A stretch of 52,838 nt of DNA. Source: Promethearchaeota archaeon (GTDB lineage Archaea > Asgardarchaeota > Lokiarchaeia > Sigyniarchaeales > SOKP01). The stretch's first letter is position 1. Every line of letters begins with the position of its first letter. A program made the translations under genes and the position numbers. The notes below the pieces were generated by a model, which was not told the origin of the DNA, did no database searches, and saw only the letters and a program-made list of their open reading frames with translations. The stretch covers positions 1-52,838 of the forward strand of contig JAHPZE010000030.1 of the NCBI GenBank assembly GCA_019058365.1, read 5' to 3'. This document shows positions 8,807 to 16,069 of the stretch, one piece after another.

Positions 8807-9088
8807 CGATTTCAATATTTCAAGCAATTTTTTTATTTTTTTTTTAATTACTTTAAACCTGAATCTTTACTTTTACTATTTATATGAATGTATACTGTTA
8901 GTTTTATATATTAGTTTAACAGAATAAATTCATATGGTATTTTTTAAACAAGGTGAAAATTAAAGTTGTTCTTAGACAAATTTAAAGAATCTCCTAAGGA
9001 TAAACTTGTTATATTAATAACGATAATTGGTTTAGCAATAGTTTTATTGACTTAAATACTAATATTCATACCTATTGAAGCTTCAATT
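8807..9088 (+). repeat. Direct repeat, copy A (histone 3' flank plus start of membrane-protein gene)
   Basis: This stretch of about 280 bp is nearly identical to 12610-12893, including a long spacer, the same GGTGAAAATTAAAG leader and the first 40 or so codons of the membrane-protein gene. Differences are scattered single bases plus an extra A in copy B. The two copies are 3.8 kb apart in direct orientation, with an M20 hydrolase, an MFS transporter and a small helical-protein gene between them. Recombination between the copies could delete those genes. Confidence 0.88.
8966..9088 (+). pseudogene. Truncated copy of the 12770-13327 membrane-protein gene
   Basis: Reading from TTG 8966 gives a sequence almost identical to the first 40 residues of the intact protein (FLDKFKESPKDKLVILITII, continuing through the first membrane helix). 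Codon 30, TAC for tyrosine in the intact gene, is TAA here (9053-9055). Homology then continues in frame for about ten codons (ILIFIPIEA) before the sequence diverges near 9088. The rest of the gene is missing, and the convergent M20 gene ends at 9124. The upstream leader is preserved, so transcription may still occur. Confidence 0.85.
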
Positions 9089-9123
9089 CTATTGATGCAA
9101 GTAATCTTGTCGTCTTTTTTGGT

Positions 9124-10545
9124 TTATTGATTGATAAATGGAGGTTTGAATCCTTCTGGAAATGGTGAGATATAAGGATTATCTTTAATTTTTTCTTCAA
9201 ATTCGCGTTTTGCCTTATTAATTATTTCAGGATTGTTCATAAATTCTATAGCGGATAACGCTAATATTTTCGCTGCAGTTAGCATTCCTTTATGACCTAT
9301 ACTCATACCAGACGTGCATACATTTTGCCAAGAATGTCCTGGAGACCCCATAATTTGACAAGTTGTAGCAATTTCACCTAAAGGTGTAACTCTTGAGACA
9401 TCAGAGACATCTGAAGAACCTGGCACAATTTTTCCTTTTCCAATTCCGGGAAGTATCATCCGATTTAATGGTTGTTCAAGAATTTGCTTAGCCATATCAC
9501 GTAAATTAGGAGGAATAAAGCGAGAAAAGGCTTCCATTGAACCGGGTGGCAAAGTTTTTTTGAGTTTTTCTGCAAATTCCCGATCTTCTTTATTAAACCT
9601 AGGGGCCCCCACCAATCTCATTTTAGAAAGAAGAACATTCCCAATTACATCATTATGTAAAGGATTATACATTCCCCCTAAAAAATTTATTACCATTTTA
9701 GTTTCTGTCATCAATGCTGCCCCTTCAGCTATTTTAATAACACGTTTATAAAGTTCCTCCACTGAAGAACGCTCAGGAGCTCTAATAAAGTAATATACTT
9801 CAGCTTTATCTGGAACAACATTAGGTGCCTCTCCACCATTTGTAATTACATAATGGATCCTAGCATCAGGAATAATGTGTTCTCTCAAATAATTCACTCC
9901 TACATTCATTAATTCTACAGCATCTAATGCACTTCGTCCATTCTGTGGATCAAAAGCAGCATGAGCAGTACGACCAAGAAATCTGAATTTTACAGAATTA
10001 ATCGCTAATAATGAAACATCATTTATTGCATTCATAAAAGCAGGATGCCATGATAAAGTAATATCGACATCTTTAAATGCCCCTGCATTAATCATATAGC
10101 CCTTACTATTGAATTTTTCCTCAGCAGGGCAACCGTAATATCTTATTGTACCATTAGCATCTCCTGAAAGAATAGCTTCTTTGACCGCAAGAACAGCTCC
10201 TAGTGCCCCTGTACCTAATAAATTGTGTCCACAGCCATGACCTGATGCTCCTTCTTTTAGAGGTCTTTTTATTGGTTCACTAATTTGACTTAAACCGGGT
10301 AATGCGTCATATTCACCTAATATAGCAATTACAGGTTTATTATTACCATAACTAGCATAAAATGCTGTTGGTATGCCTGCAACATTTTTTTCAACGAAAA
10401 ATTCAGCCTTCTCTAATGTTTCTGCTAATAGAGTTGATGATTTATACTCTTCAAAGCCAACTTCTGCAAATTCCCATATTTTATCACTAATTTCAATTAA
10501 TTCTTGCTGATTTTCATTAATCCAATTAGCATATTTTTTTGACAA
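9124..10545 (-). CDS. M20-family amidohydrolase (AbgB-like)
   Basis: This 473-residue protein belongs to the M20 amidohydrolase group that includes aminobenzoyl-glutamate and indole-3-acetyl-amino-acid hydrolases. Metal-site motifs are GHGCGHN near residue 100, the EE pair in CPAEEK near 138, WHPA near 163 and SPGHSWQ near 410. The dimerisation insert lies between about 190 and 310. Members cleave an amide bond of an N-acylated amino acid or dipeptide. It is in a minus-strand pair with the MFS gene at 10633-11946, whose product might import the substrate. Both genes lie between the two direct-repeat copies. Confidence 0.85.
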   Translation of the reverse strand: MSKKYANWINENQQELIEISDKIWEFAEVGFEEYKSSTLLAETLEKAEFFVEKNVAGIPTAFYASYGNNKPVIAILGEYDALPGLSQISEPIKRPLKEGASGHGCGHNLLGTGALGAVLAVKEAILSGDANGTIRYYGCPAEEKFNSKGYMINAGAFKDVDITLSWHPAFMNAINDVSLLAINSVKFRFLGRTAHAAFDPQNGRSALDAVELMNVGVNYLREHIIPDARIHYVITNGGEAPNVVPDKAEVYYFIRAPERSSVEELYKRVIKIAEGAALMTETKMVINFLGGMYNPLHNDVIGNVLLSKMRLVGAPRFNKEDREFAEKLKKTLPPGSMEAFSRFIPPNLRDMAKQILEQPLNRMILPGIGKGKIVPGSSDVSDVSRVTPLGEIATTCQIMGSPGHSWQNVCTSGMSIGHKGMLTAAKILALSAIEFMNNPEIINKAKREFEEKIKDNPYISPFPEGFKPPFINQ

Positions 10546-10632
10546 ACTTATTCCCTTTTTTTAATAGGTGCGTTTCCAATAATATAAATAATTAAAAAAA
10601 ATATATATGTTTTATATTATAATTAAATTTTA

Positions 10633-11946
10633 CTATTGTTTCTTAGTTTTATGCTCATATATTTTTGAATCGAGTGTCAAAAACGCTATTATGCCTACAT
10701 TTGAAAGAATTGCCATAAATATAAAAACAACAGAATAAATAAGATATGTATCTGAAGTAATTTCTGACATTAATTCAAATATTATTCCAGTGAGAGTCAA
10801 TCCTAACATCGTCCCAAAATTAACAAATGAAGCACTTAGAGCAAAATAAGAACTCCGAACCTCATGATATTCTCTTGCATATCCACTAGCAATAGCACCA
10901 AAACTCGAGTGACTCCAACCACTCGCAGATCCTACTATGATTACAAAAATTAATAATATTACTACAGAAACAGGAATTAGTAATAAAAGTAAAGAACCTG
11001 TTATAAGAACTAGTGACAAATAATAAGCAAATCTTCTTGATTTTAAATCTGCAACATAACCTCCGAGAAGAGCACCTAATATTATTCCTCCTCCTACTAT
11101 TGATGATATAAAAGCTATTGGGTAATATAAATTAATTTCTGTTTCCGTCATTTCAAGAGTAGCACCTTCAGCCGCAATTATACCTGCACGGATCAAAATG
11201 TAAAGAGAAATAACTGAAAAAATGACTCCATCAATAATCGCAGTAAAAAAAGAAAAAATGAATAGTTTCCAGTTTTTACCTTTGCTGATTATTAATTTAA
11301 GATTACTGAAGTAATTTACTTTTCTTGGTTCTTCAATATCTTTAATATAAAGAATAAATATCGCAAAAACTATAGTTAAGATTCCTAACATAATAAATAT
11401 TAAATCTAATGGCATTATATACATAAAAAGTAAAATTGCCGGACCACCAAGCACAATTCCTACAGATCTAAATCCCCATGTTGCCCCTTGAATACGACCT
11501 AATTGATTTTTAGGAGTAATATCGAGAATAAACCCATCTATCACAGTATCTGACATAGCAATTCCGAACATAGAAAAGAAACCCACTAAAATAATAATTG
11601 CAATAACTGCACTAGGATTTGCACTAACTAGAATAGGTAAAAACATCACAACTAATCCACTAAAAAATAATGCTCCAAGAATCCACGGTTTTCTTCTTCC
11701 TAGTTTTTTAATACCATACTTATCACTTAAAGCACCAAAAATTATTTTAATTATGAAGGGGATCATAATTATTGATCCTAAGAAGGCAATAGTAGAAGCT
11801 TCTATCGAACCTAGTATTTCAAGTAAATAAATTGGTATAATAACCATAAACATACTTTGGGTTATTCCTTGTATTAAATAAAGCAGCGAGAAAATTAGAA
11901 TATAAATATTTTTAAAGTGATATTCCTTTTCTTCCAAAATATCCAC
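10633..11946 (-). CDS. Major facilitator superfamily transporter
   Basis: The 437 residues contain about twelve membrane helices. The MFS loop signature DKYGIKKLGRRKPWILG follows helix 2 (about 75-91), as in the GPH and related families. A charged cytosolic loop near residue 210 separates the two six-helix halves. The substrate is unknown. The neighbouring M20 hydrolase, 87 nt downstream on the same strand, suggests uptake of a peptide or amido compound, but this is inference from position only. Confidence 0.85.
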   Translation of the reverse strand: MDILEEKEYHFKNIYILIFSLLYLIQGITQSMFMVIIPIYLLEILGSIEASTIAFLGSIIMIPFIIKIIFGALSDKYGIKKLGRRKPWILGALFFSGLVVMFLPILVSANPSAVIAIIILVGFFSMFGIAMSDTVIDGFILDITPKNQLGRIQGATWGFRSVGIVLGGPAILLFMYIMPLDLIFIMLGILTIVFAIFILYIKDIEEPRKVNYFSNLKLIISKGKNWKLFIFSFFTAIIDGVIFSVISLYILIRAGIIAAEGATLEMTETEINLYYPIAFISSIVGGGIILGALLGGYVADLKSRRFAYYLSLVLITGSLLLLLIPVSVVILLIFVIIVGSASGWSHSSFGAIASGYAREYHEVRSSYFALSASFVNFGTMLGLTLTGIIFELMSEITSDTYLIYSVVFIFMAILSNVGIIAFLTLDSKIYEHKTKKQ

Positions 11947-12084
11947 CCAGATATATTAAATACATCTTTTAAATAGTTATTTAAATCTCATTTTTAGTTG
12001 ATTAGTAAATATTTAGGTTATTTATATTAATAAAGATTTAGGTTATTTATTTATTAAAACGCAGAGTTTGAAGTAAGAGAGAGA

Positions 12085-12483
12085 ATGATAAGACACATAA
12101 TCGAAAATTTGAAGTTAGAAATGCCCAGATTTTATAATGATGATGCAATTCAAGAGATTCTTAAAGAAGAATCTAGCTTACGTAATGAATTATATTCAAT
12201 AATAAGCTCTATTTTAAAATATTTTGCTACTTTCGACAATCGTAATTTCGCTAAAATGCTTTTAGAATATTTAAGATTTTATAATATGTTAAGAAGTTTT
12301 GCTATTCTACCTCACATTAAAAATCAAAAAGATTATGAGAGATCATTCACATATCCACCTTTAAGTATTGAAGACTTGAAAATTGCTGAGGTAATAAAAT
12401 TACTTCCGTTAAAGTTAAGTACGTTTGAGAAAAAATTAAAGAATAGAGTGAAAATTCTAAAAGACACCGATTCCAACTTTTGA
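12085..12483 (+). CDS. Small helical hypothetical protein
   Basis: I do not recognise this 132-residue protein. It is predicted to be almost wholly alpha-helical and soluble, with a lysine-rich C-terminus (LSTFEKKLKNRVKILKD). It starts at an ATG preceded by a purine-rich GAGAGAGA stretch. It stands alone on the plus strand between the MFS gene and the histone remnant. Composition matches that of neighbouring genes, so it is probably expressed. Confidence 0.55.
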   Translation: MIRHIIENLKLEMPRFYNDDAIQEILKEESSLRNELYSIISSILKYFATFDNRNFAKMLLEYLRFYNMLRSFAILPHIKNQKDYERSFTYPPLSIEDLKIAEVIKLLPLKLSTFEKKLKNRVKILKDTDSNF

Positions 12484-12553
12484 ATCCTTTCTTACTTATT
12501 GCTAGAATGATAATTAGAATTATCAGTCACTTTTAATTTTCCTTCTTTTTTAG

Positions 12554-12595
12554 ATTGTCAAACACATTCTGAAAATCGCTATTGATTTAGTGTAA
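12554..12595 (+). pseudogene. Remnant of a histone gene 3' end
   Basis: Reading in frame gives IVKHILKIAIDLV and a stop. The intact histone ends IAKH, ten residues, then MKIAIGLI and a stop. The remnant therefore keeps the IxKH and xKIAIxL(I/V)-stop blocks, with nine codons of the L2-loop segment deleted in frame. An in-frame TAG immediately precedes it and no upstream histone sequence remains. Directly after it comes the same spacer that follows the intact histone at 8589-8795, which confirms common origin. Confidence 0.75.
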
Positions 12596-12609
12596 ATCAT
12601 AAATTTTTT

Positions 12610-12893
12610 CGATTTCAATATTTCCAGCAATTTTTTTATTTTTTTTTTAAATTACTTTAAACCTGAATCTTTACCTTTACTATTTTTATGAATGTGTGCT
12701 GTTAGTTTTATATATTAGTTTAACAGAATAAATTCATATGATATTTTTTAAACAAGGTGAAAATTAAAGTTGTTCTTAGATAAATTTAAAGAATCTCCTA
12801 AAGATAGACTTATTATTTTATTAACAATAATCGGTTTAGCAATAGTTTTATTAACCTACATACTAATATTCATGCCTATTGAGGCTGCTGTTC
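12610..12893 (+). repeat. Direct repeat, copy B
   Basis: This is the counterpart of 8807-9088, carrying the same T-rich spacer, the GGTGAAAATTAAAG leader and the first codons of the membrane-protein gene. Here the membrane gene is intact and the upstream histone is reduced to a remnant, the reverse of copy A. The spacer presumably contains the promoter of the membrane gene (TTTTATATATTAG near 12705-12718). Confidence 0.88.
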
Positions 12894-13327
12894 CAACTTA
12901 TGGAATTCTAGATTATGAATTTGCCTGGACTTCTGATAGAGTGGAATTAATCCTCTCAGTATGGGGTTCAGATGGAATAGTTAGACAGACGTTTGCAATA
13001 TATTGGGATTTTTTGTATATTGTTGGATATGTTTCTTTAGCTCTTGGATTAATTTTGCTTGTATTAAGGAGATCAGAAGGAAAAATTCAAACTCTTGGTC
13101 TTTATTTTACCCTAGCACCTTTTCTGACAGGGATTTTTGATATAATCGAGAATATTAATTTACTTATAATGCTTGGGACTCCTACAGCCATTTTAACTAT
13201 AAATCCACTTATTGCATCAATTAGTGCGTTAATAAAGTTCAGTTTCTTATTTGCATCGATATTTTATTTTGTAACAGCAATGATTATCCTAGCTATAAAT
13301 AGAATTCAGAAGCGTGAGAATAAATAA
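12770..13327 (+). CDS. Four-helix membrane protein of unknown function
   Basis: The 185-residue product has four hydrophobic segments, at about 14-37, 83-103, 111-140 and 149-175. The loop between the first two (about 40-80) is probably exposed and contains WTSDRVELILSVWGSDG. The third region carries acidic residues inside or beside the membrane (GIFDIIEN). No family was recognised. A TGA three codons upstream leaves TTG 12770 as the usual start, with GGTGA at 12756-12760 as its ribosome-binding site. A truncated copy lies at 8966-9088. Confidence 0.75.
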   Translation: MFLDKFKESPKDRLIILLTIIGLAIVLLTYILIFMPIEAAVPTYGILDYEFAWTSDRVELILSVWGSDGIVRQTFAIYWDFLYIVGYVSLALGLILLVLRRSEGKIQTLGLYFTLAPFLTGIFDIIENINLLIMLGTPTAILTINPLIASISALIKFSFLFASIFYFVTAMIILAINRIQKRENK

Positions 13328-13401
13328 TCTTATTTTTTTTAATTTATTACTAAATCTACTTACTTTCTTTTTTTAAATTCACAAGAAATTTTATACTATT
13401 T

Positions 13402-13584
13402 ATGGTATTAAATGCTTGTTGTAATAAATGTGGAAGTACCATGATAAATAATGACATAGTACGTTCGGATGGTGGTAATTCAACTCAATATCAATGTTCT
13501 CAATGTGGATATTGTTATGAATCAGGATTTCGGTATAACACATTAATTAAACAATTCGTAAAATATGTACGATTTAGTCCATAA
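13402..13584 (+). CDS. Small zinc-ribbon protein
   Basis: This 60-residue protein has one zinc ribbon, CNKCGS at about 7-12 and CSQCGY at about 32-37, like the C-terminal ribbon of TFIIS/TFB-type proteins but with no other domain. A basic C-terminus (KQFVKYVRFSP) could bind nucleic acid. It has an ATG start 75 nt after the membrane-protein gene and may be co-transcribed with it. The short length makes the call moderate, but the four correctly spaced cysteines argue against chance. Confidence 0.65.
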   Translation: MVLNACCNKCGSTMINNDIVRSDGGNSTQYQCSQCGYCYESGFRYNTLIKQFVKYVRFSP

Positions 13585-13694
13585 AGGTCTTGTAATAATT
13601 AATTTCTTTATTTTATTTGCTAGGATATGTACTAGGGTGTAATCTTATAAAACTCAAATTATATATTTGAATTTAACTTAATACTCTACATCAA

Positions 13695-13980
13695 TTGGCA
13701 AGAACAAATGATTTAGTAAAACTCGAGGAAATGAAATTTTCCTGCAGAGAAAGATAAATCTACTAGAACAATAAAAAACATTAGAGAGTGTTTTTTAATT
13801 CAGAGAGTGAATGTCTTCATATACAACGGTTATCAAACAAATGTTGTGGAGCACAATGTGGATTTTATAAATCAAAAAATCCAATTAGAAAGAGAATTAA
13901 TAATGAATAATTTACTAACAAAATATAGGATAAATTTTCAAAATTTAATTCCTGTAAAAAATAAAAAGAAAGAAAATCCT
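13695..13980 (+). pseudogene. Possible decayed open reading frame
   Basis: The gap 13585-14036 has no clear gene. A TTG-started frame at 13695 reads LARTNDLVKLEEMKFSCRER and stops at 13755. The next frame then stays open from 13753 to 14040. The joined translation looks more like protein than random sequence up to about 13980, but matches nothing I know. Its 3' part is antisense to the SECIS-like structure of the peroxiredoxin gene. It may be a frameshifted relic or just open AT-rich sequence. Confidence 0.2.
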
Positions 13981-14050
13981 AAAGCCGTGACAAAGCTGTC
14001 TTTGAGTATCTCGTTTTTTTCATACTCATTTCATTCTTAATTAGGATTTA
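13973..14050 (-). promoter_or_regulatory. SECIS-like RNA structure at the end of the peroxiredoxin gene
   Basis: On the minus-strand RNA, AUGA (14034-14031) is followed by AA, a seven-base arm UGAGUAU (14028-14022), a loop GAAAAAAACGAG (14021-14010) and the complementary arm AUACUCA (14009-14003). Then come AA and GA (14000-13999). This fits the eukaryotic SECIS layout of an AUGA/GA quartet, a helix and an apical A-rich loop, with 10 nt between AUGA and the A run. A nine-base basal helix, AAAUCCUAA (14049-14041) with UUAGGAUUU (13982-13974), closes it and includes the last codons of the gene. The structure would direct selenocysteine insertion at the UGA at 14405-14403. Confidence 0.65.
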
Positions 14051-14582
14051 TTAGATATTTATCAATTATTTCTATCATCATTTCAATTGAAGGTCTATCA
14101 GTTTTATCTTTTCCTATATATTTCCAGATAATTTCACTTTTATTATCGATGAGAAACTTACTTGGTACTGCTTGTTTTGTTTTATAATTTTTTCCTCCCC
14201 CAGATGCAAACCAGTAAACGCCATATTCTTTCGCAATTTTAGCACCTCTATCAGAAATAATATCTATTTTAAAACCATTCTCTTCTTTAAATTTTCTCAA
14301 AAGTCTGACGCTATCACTTGCAATAGAGATAATCTTAATCTTTCGATTTTCAAATTCAGAAATATGCTCAGTTAACAGTTTTAAATGCTTTTTACAATGA
14401 CTTCACCAATTACCGCGAAAAAAATCTATTAAAACGCCATCGTAAGTTTGAAGAAGATCATTTAGATTCATTGGATTCTCGTAAATATCTACAGTATTTA
14501 TCATTGGCGCTTTGGTCTTTATTTGAATCCCCTTTGGTCTTGGAGGTTCTTTATTGTTAATAACCGTTATTAAACACACCAT
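14037..14582 (-). CDS. Peroxiredoxin-like selenoprotein (Sec60)
   Basis: Translated with UGA as selenocysteine, this is a 181-residue AhpC/TSA-type thioredoxin-fold protein. The active-site segment reads IDFFRGNW-U-SHCKKHL, so the single in-frame UGA (14405-14403, codon 60) sits exactly at the first position of the CxxC motif. Homology continues in the same frame on both sides: a typical FFRGNW strand before, and SDRGAKIAKEYGVYW and PSKFLIDNK after it. No frameshift is needed. Downstream ATG/GTG/TTG starts would lose the active site. ATG 14582 lies about 15-25 nt after TATA-like sequence, so the message is probably leaderless. The protein probably reduces peroxides or disulfides. Selenoproteins with eukaryote-like SECIS elements have been reported from Lokiarchaeota (from memory). 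Confidence 0.82.
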
Positions 14583-14594
14583 TCTAAAGTAAAT

Positions 14595-14609
14595 TTTATA
14601 AATATAAAT
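14595..14609 (-). promoter_or_regulatory. TATA element of the selenoprotein gene
   Basis: The minus strand reads AAATATAAAATTT-like sequence here (TTATATTTATAAA). Its distance of about 15-25 nt from ATG 14582 fits an archaeal TATA box with transcription starting at or very near the start codon. No ribosome-binding site is visible before the ATG, consistent with a leaderless message. Confidence 0.45.
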
Positions 14610-14674
14610 TAAGATGGAAAATTTAAATTTTACTTAAATTTATAACTAAAAAAATTAGATGATCCTTCTCATTC

Positions 14675-15199
14675 TTAACTTGAATACTTTTCGAAAAGAA
14701 TTTCTGTAATAACATTGAAAGCTTTTTCTACGTTCTCCCCTGTTTTAGATGATAATTCCACGAAAGAAGCAAGATTATATTTTTTTGCTGCTAAAATTCC
14801 ATCATCGCGAGTTACTGCTCGAAATTCATTTAAGTCTACTTTTGATCCAATTAACATTATCGGTATATCTCCTGCATGCTCTCTAATTACTTGTGTCCAA
14901 TCTGGTAAATGATCTAACGATGTTTGATTAGTAATGTCATATAAAAAAAATGCTCCATTTGCACCTTTGCTATATTGAGAGAGTAGAAATCGAAATCGTT
15001 CTTCCCCACCAAAATCCCAAATTTGTAATTTTACTTTTTTATTTTTAAAGGAGGTTGTCTTACTATAAAAATCTACACCAATAGTTAATTTAAGGTCCTC
15101 CATGAAGAATCCAGAAATATATCTCATCGTTAATGAAGTTTTCCCTACAGATGCATCTCCTAGCATCATAATTTTAAAAGTATAATCGTAATCAGTCAT
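14675..15199 (-). CDS. Rab/Ras-like small GTPase
   Basis: This compact 174-residue GTPase has P-loop GDASVGKT (14-21), switch I T39, G3 WDFGGEE (61-67), G4 SKVD (119-122) and G5 SSKT (150-153). The catalytic glutamine of Ras/Rab is replaced by E66, and the G4 asparagine by serine. It lacks a C-terminal prenylation cysteine. It is the most Rab-like of the three GTPases in the window (effector-region phrase LTIGVDFYSK). The gene is monocistronic, about 90 nt upstream of the selenoprotein gene on the same strand. Confidence 0.9.
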   Translation of the reverse strand: MTDYDYTFKIMMLGDASVGKTSLTMRYISGFFMEDLKLTIGVDFYSKTTSFKNKKVKLQIWDFGGEERFRFLLSQYSKGANGAFFLYDITNQTSLDHLPDWTQVIREHAGDIPIMLIGSKVDLNEFRAVTRDDGILAAKKYNLASFVELSSKTGENVEKAFNVITEILFEKYSS

Positions 15200-15334
15200 A
15201 ATTTTTGATGATTCGGATATTTTGAGGGCTTTTCTCGAATTTCAATAAATACATTTGAAATTATAATAGTAATATACCTAATATTAATTAATTTTTGTCT
15301 AATTTAAAATTAATAATTTCACCAATCGTAAAAT

Positions 15335-15976
15335 TCATATTAACAAAATAAGAACATTAAAAAAAGAATGAGCGATTGAACAAGGAATTAGGGAATAATT
15401 AAAATACACATAAATAAGAGATAACATCAATCCAAATGTGAAATAATAACCGAAAAATGTTATGCTTGTAGTTAATGGTACTAAAAAAGGAGGTATATGA
15501 TATATTGTAAAAAAAATTGATGATATGATAAGTGAATAGGTTAATTTCAATTTAGTTTTCAATTTCTGTATTAGAAAACCTCTGAAAAAAGCTTCTTCGC
15601 AAGGACCAATAATTATTATTTGCAAGATTACTAGGATTATTAGTTGAATATAATTGGGTTGAATAGGAGATGTATTAATAGTTCCTTCTTGCCCAAGTTC
15701 GACAAATTCAGTGCTAAAAATATTTCCTATAATAAAATCCCGGAAAAAAATTATGATGTAATTGCCAAAAAAAAAGAAAATGATTCCAAAACTTAAGCCT
15801 GATACTATTTTAATAAAGATATCTTCATTTTTTTGAAATCCCATTCCTTTTATAGCATCCTTAAAAGGAATTTTTTCCAATTTGCTAGATAGTAGAGCAG
15901 GAACAACAATAAAAAAAATTTCAAAGAGCATTAACCCTATCAAGATCCAAGGGTTTTCTCCCAAATTTATTGCCAT
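15335..15976 (-). CDS. CPBP-family intramembrane metalloprotease (CAAX-protease-like)
   Basis: The 213 residues form about seven membrane helices with the CPBP/Abi signatures: EEAFFRGFL near residue 128, FFTIYHIP near 156 and the terminal HSFFN near 201. The glutamates and histidines of these blocks form the zinc-dependent active site within the membrane. The family includes the eukaryotic CAAX endoprotease Rce1 and bacterial bacteriocin-immunity proteins. The substrate is unknown. None of the GTPases in the window has a CAAX tail, so that link is not supported here. Confidence 0.82.
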   Translation of the reverse strand: MAINLGENPWILIGLMLFEIFFIVVPALLSSKLEKIPFKDAIKGMGFQKNEDIFIKIVSGLSFGIIFFFFGNYIIIFFRDFIIGNIFSTEFVELGQEGTINTSPIQPNYIQLIILVILQIIIIGPCEEAFFRGFLIQKLKTKLKLTYSLIISSIFFTIYHIPPFLVPLTTSITFFGYYFTFGLMLSLIYVYFNYSLIPCSIAHSFFNVLILLI

Positions 15977-16069
15977 TTTTCTTATAATTATGTTTTCAAA
16001 TAATCCTCATAAATCAAAAAATTAAATATCTCATTATTATTATTATTAATTCTACTTTTTGTACTTTTA

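Noticed and set aside
14037..14300. Short 87-codon gene starting at TTG 14300
   Set aside because: It is the C-terminal part of the selenoprotein frame; the same frame runs upstream through one UGA to ATG 14582 with clear peroxiredoxin sequence.
14172..14375. Plus-strand frame opposite the peroxiredoxin gene
   Set aside because: It is the shadow of a conserved gene and has no promoter or ribosome-binding site of its own.
14403..14405. Frameshift or plain nonsense mutation in the peroxiredoxin gene
   Set aside because: The frame is identical on both sides, and the UGA falls exactly at the active-site position where selenocysteine is expected, with a SECIS candidate nearby.
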